A stretch of 64,000 nucleotides of DNA, taken from Noviherbaspirillum cavernae. Its GTDB lineage: Bacteria; Pseudomonadota; Gammaproteobacteria; Burkholderiales; Burkholderiaceae_D. Positions 52,817-61,282 of the stretch are shown here, in pieces. The translations under genes and the position numbers were made by a program. Each line of letters begins with the position of its first letter. Within the stretch, counting starts at the first letter, position 1. The stretch is taken from contig NZ_QYUN01000002.1 of NCBI RefSeq assembly GCF_003590875.1, forward strand, positions 2,852,001-2,916,000, written 5' to 3'. Under the pieces are notes generated by a model. That model saw only the letters and a program-made list of their open reading frames with translations, was not told the origin of the DNA and did not search any database.

Positions 52817-54061
52817 ATGAAAAGAAAGCTGGCCTGCCTGATATTCGCCGCATTGTCGTCCACGCAGGCATCTGCGCAGAGCACATTCAAGGTGGCATTC
52901 ATCGATCCCTTGAGCGGGCCGTTCGCCGACATCGGCGAGCTGATGCAGTCGCACATCAAATTCGCGGTAGACGACATCAATGCCAAGGGCGGCGTTCTGA
53001 ACGGCGTCAAATTCGAAATGATGTCGATCGACAACAAGCTGTCGCCGCAGGAAAGTCTGATCGCTCTGCAGAGCGCGATCGATGCAGGTGTGCGCGTCGT
53101 CTTCACGGGCGGCTCGGGCTCCACCGCCGTGCGCGCGATGGTCGAGGCCGCCAACAAGAACAACGAGCGCAATCCCGACAAGGCAATCCTGATCGTCAAT
53201 CACTCGTCCATCGATCCCGAGCTCACCGGCAAGAACTGCAGCTTCTGGCATTTCATGACGGATGCCAACACGACCATGAAGATGAAGGCGCTGACCAGCT
53301 TCATGAAGGAAAAGCAGGACATCAAGAAGGTCTATCTGCTGAATCAGAATTATGCGCACGGGCAGATGTGGGCCAAGCTCGGCAGGGAAATGCTGTCGGC
53401 AGCGCGGCCCGACGTGCAGTTCGTCGGCGAGGATTTGCATCCCATCGGCCAGGTCAAGGATTTTTCGCCCTACATCGCGAAGATCAAGGCGTCGGGCGCC
53501 GACACCGTGATCACCGGCAATTGGGGCAACGACCTGAGTCTGCTGGTGAAGGCTGCCGCCGAGGCCGGAATGAACCTGCGCTTCATCAACCACAGCGCCG
53601 GCGGCGTGCCGGGCACCGTGCTGACCGTATCGCAGGCAAAACTCGGGCAACTCACCTGGGTCGGCGAGTGGCATCAGAACGTGGACAGCGCGAAGGTTGC
53701 GCCGGTCGCGGCGGCCTACAAGCAACGCTTCAACAAGAACTTTCTCGCGCCGCGCATGGACATGTCGCCGCGCATGATCGCCGCCGCCATCAACCAGGCG
53801 AAATCGACCGACCCGCTCAAGATCGCGCTGGCGCTGGAAGGCATGAGCTACCCATCCATCGTCGGCGACGTCACGATGCGCAAGGAAGACCATCAGCTGC
53901 TGCTGCCGCAGACGGTGTCCACCGTTGCCGCGGTCGATGGCAAGACGGTGAAGTTCGGTGCGGAAGGAACGAACTACGGCTTCCGCACCGAGAAGATGGT
54001 CGAGGGCAAGGACCTGGCGCTGCCGACCGAATGCAGGATGCGGCGGCCGTCGGGGGCGTGA
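52817..54061 (+). CDS. ABC-type periplasmic ligand-binding protein (Leu/Ile/Val-type fold)
   Basis: 414 residues. Signal peptide MKRKLACLIFAALSSTQASA, then the peripla_BP_6 opening FKVAFIDPLSGPFADIGELM and VDDINAKGGVLNGVKFEMMS. Later VYLLNQNYAHGQMWAKLGRE and ADTVITGNWGNDLSLLVKAA fit the type I binding-protein fold. No permease or ATPase genes are near, so the transporter must lie elsewhere or the protein serves another role. AAGGAG precedes the start. Its place between tetR and the carboxylase suggests that it binds the acid the ligase activates. Confidence 0.87.
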   Translation: MKRKLACLIFAALSSTQASAQSTFKVAFIDPLSGPFADIGELMQSHIKFAVDDINAKGGVLNGVKFEMMSIDNKLSPQESLIALQSAIDAGVRVVFTGGSGSTAVRAMVEAANKNNERNPDKAILIVNHSSIDPELTGKNCSFWHFMTDANTTMKMKALTSFMKEKQDIKKVYLLNQNYAHGQMWAKLGREMLSAARPDVQFVGEDLHPIGQVKDFSPYIAKIKASGADTVITGNWGNDLSLLVKAAAEAGMNLRFINHSAGGVPGTVLTVSQAKLGQLTWVGEWHQNVDSAKVAPVAAAYKQRFNKNFLAPRMDMSPRMIAAAINQAKSTDPLKIALALEGMSYPSIVGDVTMRKEDHQLLLPQTVSTVAAVDGKTVKFGAEGTNYGFRTEKMVEGKDLALPTECRMRRPSGA

Positions 54062-54098
54062 ACGACTTTCCACTCATACGTCAGAGCATGACCAGACT

Positions 54099-54167
54099 CC
54101 TTCCCCTTCAAGGGGAAGGCCGGGATGGGGATGGGTTGGTAATCAATCTGTTTCAACCCATCCCCAT
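54099..54167. repeat. Palindrome-rich intergenic repeat, family B copy 2
   Basis: A perfect palindrome CCTTCCCCTT-C-AAGGGGAAGG (54099-54119) followed by ATGGGGATGGGTTG (54125-54138) mirrored exactly by CAACCCATCCCCAT (54154-54167). It starts 38 bp behind the ligand-binding protein gene and could end or weaken transcription towards the carboxylase. Words are shared with 44655-44797. Confidence 0.65.
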
Positions 54168-54260
54168 TTGCCATAACCCTAGCCCGCTCTCGGAACGGGA
54201 GGGAAAGTAATCAGCAAGTTGCCGCTCACGTTATTACCTCATTTCATGCATTCCATTCGA

Positions 54261-57200
54261 ATGAACATCACCACCCTGTTGATCGCCAACCGCGGCGAAA
54301 TCGCCATCCGCATCGCACGCGCCGCTGCCGAAATGGGCATCAGAACCGTCACCGTCTTTTCGGAAGACGACAGCACGTCGCTGCATCTGCGCAAGACTGA
54401 TGAAGCGCGCGCGCTGCGCGGCAAGGGCGCGGCGGCCTATCTCGACATCGAACAGATCCTGAGCGTGGCACGCGAGGCCGGATGCGATGCCATCCATCCG
54501 GGCTACGGTTTCCTCAGCGAGAACGCGCAATTCGCGCGACGCTGCGCGGAAGAAGGCATCCTGTTTGTCGGGCCGCAGCCCGAGGTGCTTGCACTGTTCG
54601 GTGACAAGGCGCAGGCCAGAACGCTGGCGCAAGGCCATCAGGTGCCGGTCGTCCCCGGCACTTCAGGCGCGACGACGCTGGCGCAGGCGCAAGACTTCCT
54701 CGCCTCCCTGGGCGAACGCGGCGCGATCATGGTCAAGGCACTGGCTGGCGGCGGCGGACGCGGCATGCGCGCCGTACATCGTCCCGAGGAACTGGCCGAC
54801 GCCTATGCGCGCTGCCGCTCGGAGGCATTGGCGTCCTTCGGCAACGGTGATCTCTACGCCGAACAACTGGTGCGACGTGCGCGCCATATCGAAGTGCAGA
54901 TCGTCGGCGACGGCAGCGGCCGGGTCAGCCATCTGTGGGAACGCGAATGCACTTTACAGCGGCGCAACCAGAAACTGGTCGAGATCGCGCCCAGCCCCAT
55001 CCTGTCGCCGACGCTGCGCCAGCGGATCACGGCGGCGGCGGTGCGGCTGGCCGAAGCGGTGCATTACCGCAGTCTCGGCACCTTCGAATTCCTGGTCGAT
55101 GCCGATGACGATGCCGACGACGCGCCGTTCTTCTTCATCGAAGCCAATCCGCGTCTGCAAGTGGAACACACGGTCACGGAGGAAGTCACCGGCATCGATC
55201 TGGTCAGGACGCAATTGCAGCTCGCGAGCGGACTCTCTTTGCAGGAATCGGGTTTGACGCAGGACGAGATTCCCGCGCCGCGCGGCTTTGCGATGCAGCT
55301 GCGCATCAACATGGAAACGATGGATGCGAACGGCGGTGCGCTGCCTTCCGGCGGCACGCTGGCCGTCTTCGAGCCGCCCACCGGCCCCGGCATTCGCGTC
55401 GACACCTTCGGCTATGCCGGATACGCCACCAGTCCGAACTTCGATTCGCTGCTGGCCAAGCTGATCACGCACTCCTCGTCCGCCCGCTTCGCCGATGTGG
55501 TGACACGCGCCTATCGCGCCTTGTGCGAATTCAGGATCGAGGGCGTCGCCACCAACATCGCCTTCCTGCAAAATTTGCTGAAGCACCCCGATGCCGCCGC
55601 CAACCGCGTGCATACGCGCTTCGTGGAAGAGCGCATCACGGAACTGCTGGCAGCGCAGGATGGCACGCATCGCCAGCTCTACTTCAACCGGCCTGACGGC
55701 GGCATGAGCGGCCACTTCAGTGCAGGCAACGCCGCGCCGGCGGCACCAGAGAACACGGTCGCCGTCGCCGCGCCGATGCAGGGCTCCATCGTGTCCATCG
55801 ACGTGGATGCCGGCGAAGCCGTGCATGCCGGCCAGCCGATCGCCGTCATCGAGGCGATGAAGATGGAACACATCGTCAAGGCCGAGGTCAGCGGCATCGT
55901 GCGCCTGATCGCCGTGCAAAAAGGCGACGTGCTGCTGCACGGCCATCCGATGATCTTCATCGAGCCTTCGGACATCGATCGAACACATGCCGAGGACGAA
56001 CAGGAGATCGACCTCGACCACATCCGCCCCGATCTCGCGGAAACACTGCAACGCCATGCCATCGGACAAGATGAAATGCGGCCCGACGCGGTGGCACGTC
56101 GCCGCAAGACCGGCCAGCGCACCGCTCGCGAAAACATCAACGACCTGTGCGACCCGGACAGCTTCATCGAATACGGCGCGCTGGCGATTGCCGCACAGCG
56201 CCGCCGCCGTTCGCTGGACGAATTGATCAGGATCAGCCCGGCAGACGGCCTGGTGGCCGGCATCGGCGCGGTCAACGGCGACCTGTTCGACGACAGCAAG
56301 GCACGTTGCATGGTGATGTCCTACGACTACACGGTGTTTGCCGGCACGCAGGGCATGATGAATCACAAGAAGACCGACCGCATGTTCCAGATCGCGGAGC
56401 AGCAGCAATTGCCGGTGGTGCTGTTCGCGGAGGGCGGCGGCGGCCGGCCCGGCGACACCGATGCGGTCGTGGTCGCCGGCCTCGACGTGATGTCCTTCAT
56501 CAATTTCGCCAAACTGAGCGGACTGGTGCCACGCGTGGGCGTCGTTTCGGGACGCTGCTTCGCCGGCAATGCGGCTTTCCTCGGCTGCTGCGACGTCATC
56601 ATCGCCACCGAAAACGCGACCATCGGCATGGGCGGCCCGGCGATGATCGAAGGCGGCGGCCTCGGCGTGTTCGCGCCGGAGGAAGTCGGCCCGGTCAGCA
56701 TGCAGGCGCCCAACGGTGTGATCGATATCGTGGTGCGCGACGAGGAAGAAGCGGTGCGCGTGACGAAGCAGTATCTCTCTTACTTCCAGGGGCCGGTCGC
56801 GCAATGGGAATGCGCCGACCAGCGCGAGTTGCGCCAGCTCATTCCGGAGAACCGGCTGCGCGTGTACGACATCCGCACCGTGATCGAGACGCTGGCCGAC
56901 AAGGACTCGGTGCTCGAATTGCGTCGTCAGTTCGGCACCGGCATCGTCACCGCATTGATCCGCATCGAAGGCCGTCCGTTCGGTCTGGTCGCCAACAATC
57001 CCGCGCATCTGGGCGGCGCGATCGATGCCGCTGCCGCCGACAAGATGGCGCGCTTCATGCAGCTGTGCGATGCATTCGACCTGCCGATCCTGTCGCTGTG
57101 CGACACGCCCGGCTTCATGGTCGGCCCGGACGCGGAAAAGACCGCGATGGTGCGCCACGTCTCGCGCCTGTTCGTCACTGCCGGCAGCATCAGCGTGCCC

Positions 57201-57578
57201 TTCTTCACCATCGTCTTGCGCAAGGGCTATGGCCTGGGCGCGCAGGCCATGGCCGGCGGCAGCTTCCATGCGCCCTTCTTCACCATCGCCTGGCCCAGCG
57301 GCGAATTCGGCGCGATGGGGCTGGAAGGCGCGGTGCGGCTCGGCTATCGCAAGGAACTGGAAGCCATCGATGACCTCGACGAACGCAAGGCGATGTTCGA
57401 CAAGATGGTGGCCGAGTACTATCAGCAGGGCAAGGCGATCAACATGGCGTCCTTCCTCGAAATCGACGACGTGATCGATCCGTTGGCGTCGCGGCAATGG
57501 ATCATGCGCGGACTGCGCTCTGCGCCCCCTGTTCCTGCGAGAAGCGGCAAGAAGCGGCCGTTCGTGGATACCTGGTGA
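54261..57578 (+). CDS. Single-chain biotin-dependent acyl-CoA carboxylase (BC-BCCP-CT fusion)
   Basis: 1105 residues in one chain. Biotin carboxylase (1-450): LLIANRGEIAIRIARAAAEM, ATP-grasp KALAGGGGRGMRAV, EANPRLQVEHTVTEEVTGID. Biotin carrier domain (about 505-580) with biotin Lys534 in EAMKMEH. Carboxyltransferase (about 610-1100) of the PCC-beta type: KTGQRTARENINDLCD, GTQGMMNHKKTDRMFQIAEQ, DTPGFMVGPDAEKT. It carboxylates an acyl-CoA at the alpha or gamma carbon. This order is that of the single-chain long-chain acyl-CoA carboxylases described from Mycobacterium. ATG 54261 is chosen before the conserved opening; no clear ribosome-binding site (ATG 54246 and TTG 54219 also in frame). Confidence 0.9.
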   Translation: MNITTLLIANRGEIAIRIARAAAEMGIRTVTVFSEDDSTSLHLRKTDEARALRGKGAAAYLDIEQILSVAREAGCDAIHPGYGFLSENAQFARRCAEEGILFVGPQPEVLALFGDKAQARTLAQGHQVPVVPGTSGATTLAQAQDFLASLGERGAIMVKALAGGGGRGMRAVHRPEELADAYARCRSEALASFGNGDLYAEQLVRRARHIEVQIVGDGSGRVSHLWERECTLQRRNQKLVEIAPSPILSPTLRQRITAAAVRLAEAVHYRSLGTFEFLVDADDDADDAPFFFIEANPRLQVEHTVTEEVTGIDLVRTQLQLASGLSLQESGLTQDEIPAPRGFAMQLRINMETMDANGGALPSGGTLAVFEPPTGPGIRVDTFGYAGYATSPNFDSLLAKLITHSSSARFADVVTRAYRALCEFRIEGVATNIAFLQNLLKHPDAAANRVHTRFVEERITELLAAQDGTHRQLYFNRPDGGMSGHFSAGNAAPAAPENTVAVAAPMQGSIVSIDVDAGEAVHAGQPIAVIEAMKMEHIVKAEVSGIVRLIAVQKGDVLLHGHPMIFIEPSDIDRTHAEDEQEIDLDHIRPDLAETLQRHAIGQDEMRPDAVARRRKTGQRTARENINDLCDPDSFIEYGALAIAAQRRRRSLDELIRISPADGLVAGIGAVNGDLFDDSKARCMVMSYDYTVFAGTQGMMNHKKTDRMFQIAEQQQLPVVLFAEGGGGRPGDTDAVVVAGLDVMSFINFAKLSGLVPRVGVVSGRCFAGNAAFLGCCDVIIATENATIGMGGPAMIEGGGLGVFAPEEVGPVSMQAPNGVIDIVVRDEEEAVRVTKQYLSYFQGPVAQWECADQRELRQLIPENRLRVYDIRTVIETLADKDSVLELRRQFGTGIVTALIRIEGRPFGLVANNPAHLGGAIDAAAADKMARFMQLCDAFDLPILSLCDTPGFMVGPDAEKTAMVRHVSRLFVTAGSISVPFFTIVLRKGYGLGAQAMAGGSFHAPFFTIAWPSGEFGAMGLEGAVRLGYRKELEAIDDLDERKAMFDKMVAEYYQQGKAINMASFLEIDDVIDPLASRQWIMRGLRSAPPVPARSGKKRPFVDTW

Positions 57579-57731
57579 GGTGACCGCGGCGGTGTGCCGT
57601 GCCAGTCCGGGCAGTCTGGGCATCGGCGCACTTTCGCGGGTTGAACTTCCTCAGCTTGTTCGCAATGACATGACCGACCCGTGCGCCTCGCTTGCAGTCG
57701 CTTCAACTACAGTGGTCAGTGCGGGTCGCCA

Positions 57732-60700
57732 TCAATTCAATCCCGCCGGCAGACGCATGCCGCCGTCGATCAACGGCAGGAAATCCTCGCCATGCGCAGT
57801 TGTGCTCACGGCCAGCCCGTGCTCGCTGTCGTCATGCCGGTTGAGCGAGGCGTGCAATTCGGCCTGACGCACTCGCGCGGCCTCGGCCAATGGCGGCACG
57901 CCTGGCAACGGCGTCAACGATGGCGGGCTGGTCGTCGGCGGTGTGGTTGTCGTCGGGCCGGACAGATCGGGAGAAACGGTCAGCGTGCCGCCGACAAACG
58001 AAATCGCATAATTGCCGGAAGCCAGGCCGGTCGGCATGATCGTGTAGGAACCGGCATTGACGGCGCCTTGCGACGAGCCGCCGTAGGCGAGCGTACCGCT
58101 CAACACGTCCTGTGTCTCGCCATTGACGAAGCCGGAGTACACGACGCCATTGCCGCCGCTGAATGCCTGACCGTCATGCGTTTTGGATGCATTGGCTGCG
58201 GCTACCGTGAGCAGAGCCGGATTGATGGTGAGCGTCCCGCTGGCATACACGATCGTGTAGTTGTTCGAACTCAGACCGGACGGCGTGATCGCGTAGGAAC
58301 CGGCATTGATCGCGCCTTGGGCAGAGCCGCCCCAAGTCAGGGTGCCGCCCAGTGCGGCGGCAGTTTCGCCGTTGACGAAGCCGGTGTAGCTTGCGCCAGC
58401 ATTCCCGCTGTATATCTGGCCGTCATAGACTTTCGAGACGTTGTTTGCCGTCACGACCAGTGGTGCGGGCGTAATGGTCAAGGAGCCATTGACATGGCTG
58501 ATTGCATAGTTGTTCGACGTCAGCCCTGACGGCGTGAGGGTGTACAAGCCCGCATTGACCGCACCTTGAGCAGAGCCGCCCCAATTCAGGGTGCCGCCCA
58601 GTGCGGCGGCAGTTTCGCCGTTGACGAAACCGGAATAGGCAACCCCACTTCCGCCCGTATGCGTCTGGCCGTTGTAGACCATGGATGTGTCGTTCGCGCT
58701 CACGGTCAGTGGAGCCTTGTTGACGGTCAGCGCGCCGTTGCCGTAGGAAATATCATAGCGCGTCGACCAGTAGCCGCCGGGTGTGATGATGTAGGTACCG
58801 GCATTGACTGCGCCTTGCGATGTGCCCCCGTAGGTCATCATGCCGTTCAGCGCAGTCACGGTATCGCCGTTGACGAAGCCGCTGTAGGAAACGCCATTGC
58901 CGCCGCTGTATGCCTGACCGTCATAGGTCTTCGAGGCATCGCCTGCCGTGATCGTCAGCGGCGTGAGGAAGGCTTTCAGCATCGGCCGCGTGTTGCCGTC
59001 ATAGATGCGCCAGACCGAGTTGAAATCGAATCCGTTGAACGATGCCTGTTGCATCATCTGGCTGCTGCTCAATCCAGTGCCGCCGGCCGAGGGAACTCCG
59101 CTGGAGCCGGTATCGTAATAGCTGTCACGCGGGACGCCGGATATTTGCACTCGCCCCCCCAATGCGCCCACGAACGACGTCCCGGTCACCGCGCCGGTAT
59201 TGTATCCATAGCGAAGCCCGCCTTCGCTTTCGCCGACCAGCCCGCCCACGCTTTGCGCGCCGCTGATCGCGCCGGTGTTGTACACATTGGTGATGGCAGC
59301 GCCGTCGAAGTTGTACCCTGCGATGCCGCCCACCGAATTGGCCGTGGTGATCACGTTGCCGCTGTTCCAGGCGCGATTGATGATGCTGTCGTTGAATCCG
59401 ACCAGTCCGCCAATTTCCGAGTTGCTGCCACGCACCTCGCCAGCGTTCCAGGCGATATCGATTGTGCCGCCATCGACGTTCGTACCGGAGATACCCCCGA
59501 CACTACCGGTGCCGGTGACTGCTCCCGTGTTCGAGACATTGCGCAAGGTGCCACTGTTCCGTCCGGCTACTGCACCTACCTGCCGGAAGCCACGGATAAT
59601 GCCATCCTTCATTTGCAGGTTGCTCACGCTGGCACCGGCTTGCACATAGCCGAACAGGCCGATGTATTGGGTGCCGGGACGGTTGATGGTCAGACCGGTG
59701 ATCACGTGGTTGATCCCGTCAAACGCGCCCCGGAAACCCTGATTGGCAGCATACGTCCCGATCGGCATGAATCCGGCACCGCTATTCCACCCCGCGGTCG
59801 CCGTCGCATCGATATCCCTTCCAAGCGCGTAGCTTCCTGCCAGATTCGTTTGCACGTTCTGCAACTGGTTGACATCGTTGACCAGCATCCATGCGGTGTA
59901 CGGTGTTGCACCAAACATGCTGCTGTAGTCGGTTGGGCTGGCGTAGGAGACCGGGTTGTAATACAGGTCGGCCCGGCCGCCGCCGCTCAATGCGATACTG
60001 CCTGCGCCGTTGAAATGGATGGTGCCGATGCCGCTGCCCAGCAAGTCCGCGCGTAACACGAGACTGCCCCCGCCGCTGTTGACGATCGGCGCATTGACAT
60101 TGATGTGACGATGGGCATTGAGCGTGAGCCTGGTAGAGCCGCTCCAGACGACCGAGTCATTCACGAAAATGTCGCCATTGCCCGGACCGGATGCCACGGT
60201 CTGAATGGTGACATTGCCATTGACCAGGAAGGACGCCAGCGCCGTCGGCGTGATATCGCCGCCACTGAAGGCGATGACGTAGTCGGTCGGATCGATCAGC
60301 CAGTTGCCGGCCTTGCCATAGCGAGCGGCGGTGGTGACACGCGCCGCGTCGCCGATCTTCACATGCGCCGCCGACGTATCGATGAAGCCGCCGTCGCCGC
60401 CCTGCGGCGCGGACGCGTCGAGCTTGCCGTTGACGACGACCTCGCCGTGCTGCATGTCGCCAAGCAGGCGGATGACGCCGCCGCGATTGTCCAGCGTATG
60501 CGCTTCGATCACGCCGTCATGGTTGACCACCGCACGCGCCAGCGCATCGGCGGCTTTGGCCGTCAGCGTGACTTCGCCGCCATCGGCGCGAATCGTGCCG
60601 CTGTTGCCGACGAGCGCCGCGAGCGTACCGCGATCGATGCTGTAGCCGAGCGGGCTGCCTTCGGCGAGCGCGAGCGTGATCTGTTCGCCGGCAGCAAGCA

Positions 60701-61271
60701 GCACCTGGCCGCGCTGCGCCGTGATCGTGCCTTCGTTGCGCACCTGCGGTCCGAGCAGCGCGATGCTGCCGCCATCGGCGGCATTCAGCGTGCCCTGATT
60801 GATCACCGCACCGTCACTGCTCTTTCCCGTGAAGCGGTAGCGTCCGCTGTGGATGTCCGCATCCGTCAGATCGAGGCTGCTGGCGACCAGCGAACCGACG
60901 TTGACCTGCGCGCCACGGCCGAACAGGATGCCGCTCGGGTTGATCAGAAATACCTTGCCGTTCGCATCGAGGCTGCCGAGAATCCGGCTGGCCTCCTGGC
61001 CGCGCACGCGGTTGACGGCGATGGCGGATGCCGACGGCTGCACGAAGCGCACGCTTTCACCGGCGCCGATGTTGAAGCTGCGCCAGTCGAGCGCGAGGTA
61101 CGGGCTGCCCTGCCCTACGGTCATCGTGCTGCCGCTCTGCGCGACGCTGCCGGAACCGGCGGTAACTTCGCCGCCCACCGGCAATGCATGCACAGGGCCG
61201 CACAGTGCAAGCGCAACCGACAGCGGCAGCGTGCGAACGGAAACGGTCAAGCGGATCGGATGATGTTTCAT
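57732..61271 (-). CDS. TpsA: filamentous-haemagglutinin-like exoprotein with GLUG and MBG repeats
   Basis: 1179 residues. Extended signal peptide, then the two-partner-secretion domain (about 30-290) with WRSFNIGAGESVRFVQPSAS, NPSGILFGRGAQVNVGSLVA. A beta-helix middle part carries GLUG-type motifs (VGGISGTNVDGGTIDIAWNA, IGGLVGFNDS, about 600-780). Four MBG repeats of 83 residues follow (about 771-1102; YDGQAYSGGNGVSYSGFVNG type), then a Thr/Pro linker and a short tail. Secreted through the outer membrane by TpsB encoded 11 bp upstream; likely an adhesin. No C-terminal anchor is seen, so release or tethering via the transporter is open. GGAAG precedes the start. Confidence 0.88.
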   Translation of the reverse strand: MKHHPIRLTVSVRTLPLSVALALCGPVHALPVGGEVTAGSGSVAQSGSTMTVGQGSPYLALDWRSFNIGAGESVRFVQPSASAIAVNRVRGQEASRILGSLDANGKVFLINPSGILFGRGAQVNVGSLVASSLDLTDADIHSGRYRFTGKSSDGAVINQGTLNAADGGSIALLGPQVRNEGTITAQRGQVLLAAGEQITLALAEGSPLGYSIDRGTLAALVGNSGTIRADGGEVTLTAKAADALARAVVNHDGVIEAHTLDNRGGVIRLLGDMQHGEVVVNGKLDASAPQGGDGGFIDTSAAHVKIGDAARVTTAARYGKAGNWLIDPTDYVIAFSGGDITPTALASFLVNGNVTIQTVASGPGNGDIFVNDSVVWSGSTRLTLNAHRHINVNAPIVNSGGGSLVLRADLLGSGIGTIHFNGAGSIALSGGGRADLYYNPVSYASPTDYSSMFGATPYTAWMLVNDVNQLQNVQTNLAGSYALGRDIDATATAGWNSGAGFMPIGTYAANQGFRGAFDGINHVITGLTINRPGTQYIGLFGYVQAGASVSNLQMKDGIIRGFRQVGAVAGRNSGTLRNVSNTGAVTGTGSVGGISGTNVDGGTIDIAWNAGEVRGSNSEIGGLVGFNDSIINRAWNSGNVITTANSVGGIAGYNFDGAAITNVYNTGAISGAQSVGGLVGESEGGLRYGYNTGAVTGTSFVGALGGRVQISGVPRDSYYDTGSSGVPSAGGTGLSSSQMMQQASFNGFDFNSVWRIYDGNTRPMLKAFLTPLTITAGDASKTYDGQAYSGGNGVSYSGFVNGDTVTALNGMMTYGGTSQGAVNAGTYIITPGGYWSTRYDISYGNGALTVNKAPLTVSANDTSMVYNGQTHTGGSGVAYSGFVNGETAAALGGTLNWGGSAQGAVNAGLYTLTPSGLTSNNYAISHVNGSLTITPAPLVVTANNVSKVYDGQIYSGNAGASYTGFVNGETAAALGGTLTWGGSAQGAINAGSYAITPSGLSSNNYTIVYASGTLTINPALLTVAAANASKTHDGQAFSGGNGVVYSGFVNGETQDVLSGTLAYGGSSQGAVNAGSYTIMPTGLASGNYAISFVGGTLTVSPDLSGPTTTTPPTTSPPSLTPLPGVPPLAEAARVRQAELHASLNRHDDSEHGLAVSTTAHGEDFLPLIDGGMRLPAGLN
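57963..58958 (-). repeat. Four tandem 249-bp MBG repeats in tpsA
   Basis: Each unit is exactly 83 codons. Units 2 and 3 are nearly identical over a stretch of about 70 bases (58313-58383 against 58562-58632, offset 249), whereas units 1 and 4 are more diverged. The pattern points to recent duplication or ongoing recombination, so copy number may vary between strains. Confidence 0.8.
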
Positions 61272-61282
61272 GCTGGCTTCCT

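Noticed and set aside
51905..54073. Upstream extension of the acyl-CoA ligase frame to 1259 codons
   Set aside because: The extension runs antisense through tetR and the ligand-binding protein gene; the ligase has its own ribosome-binding site and conserved start at 51904.
54954..57623. 889-codon open frame on the minus strand opposite the carboxylase
   Set aside because: It mirrors the codon pattern of a clear carboxylase gene in high-GC DNA; its translation is Arg/His/Asp-rich with no domain or start site.
57963..58958. Possible CRISPR-like array because of regular 249-bp spacing
   Set aside because: The units are coding MBG domains of 83 residues in one open frame.
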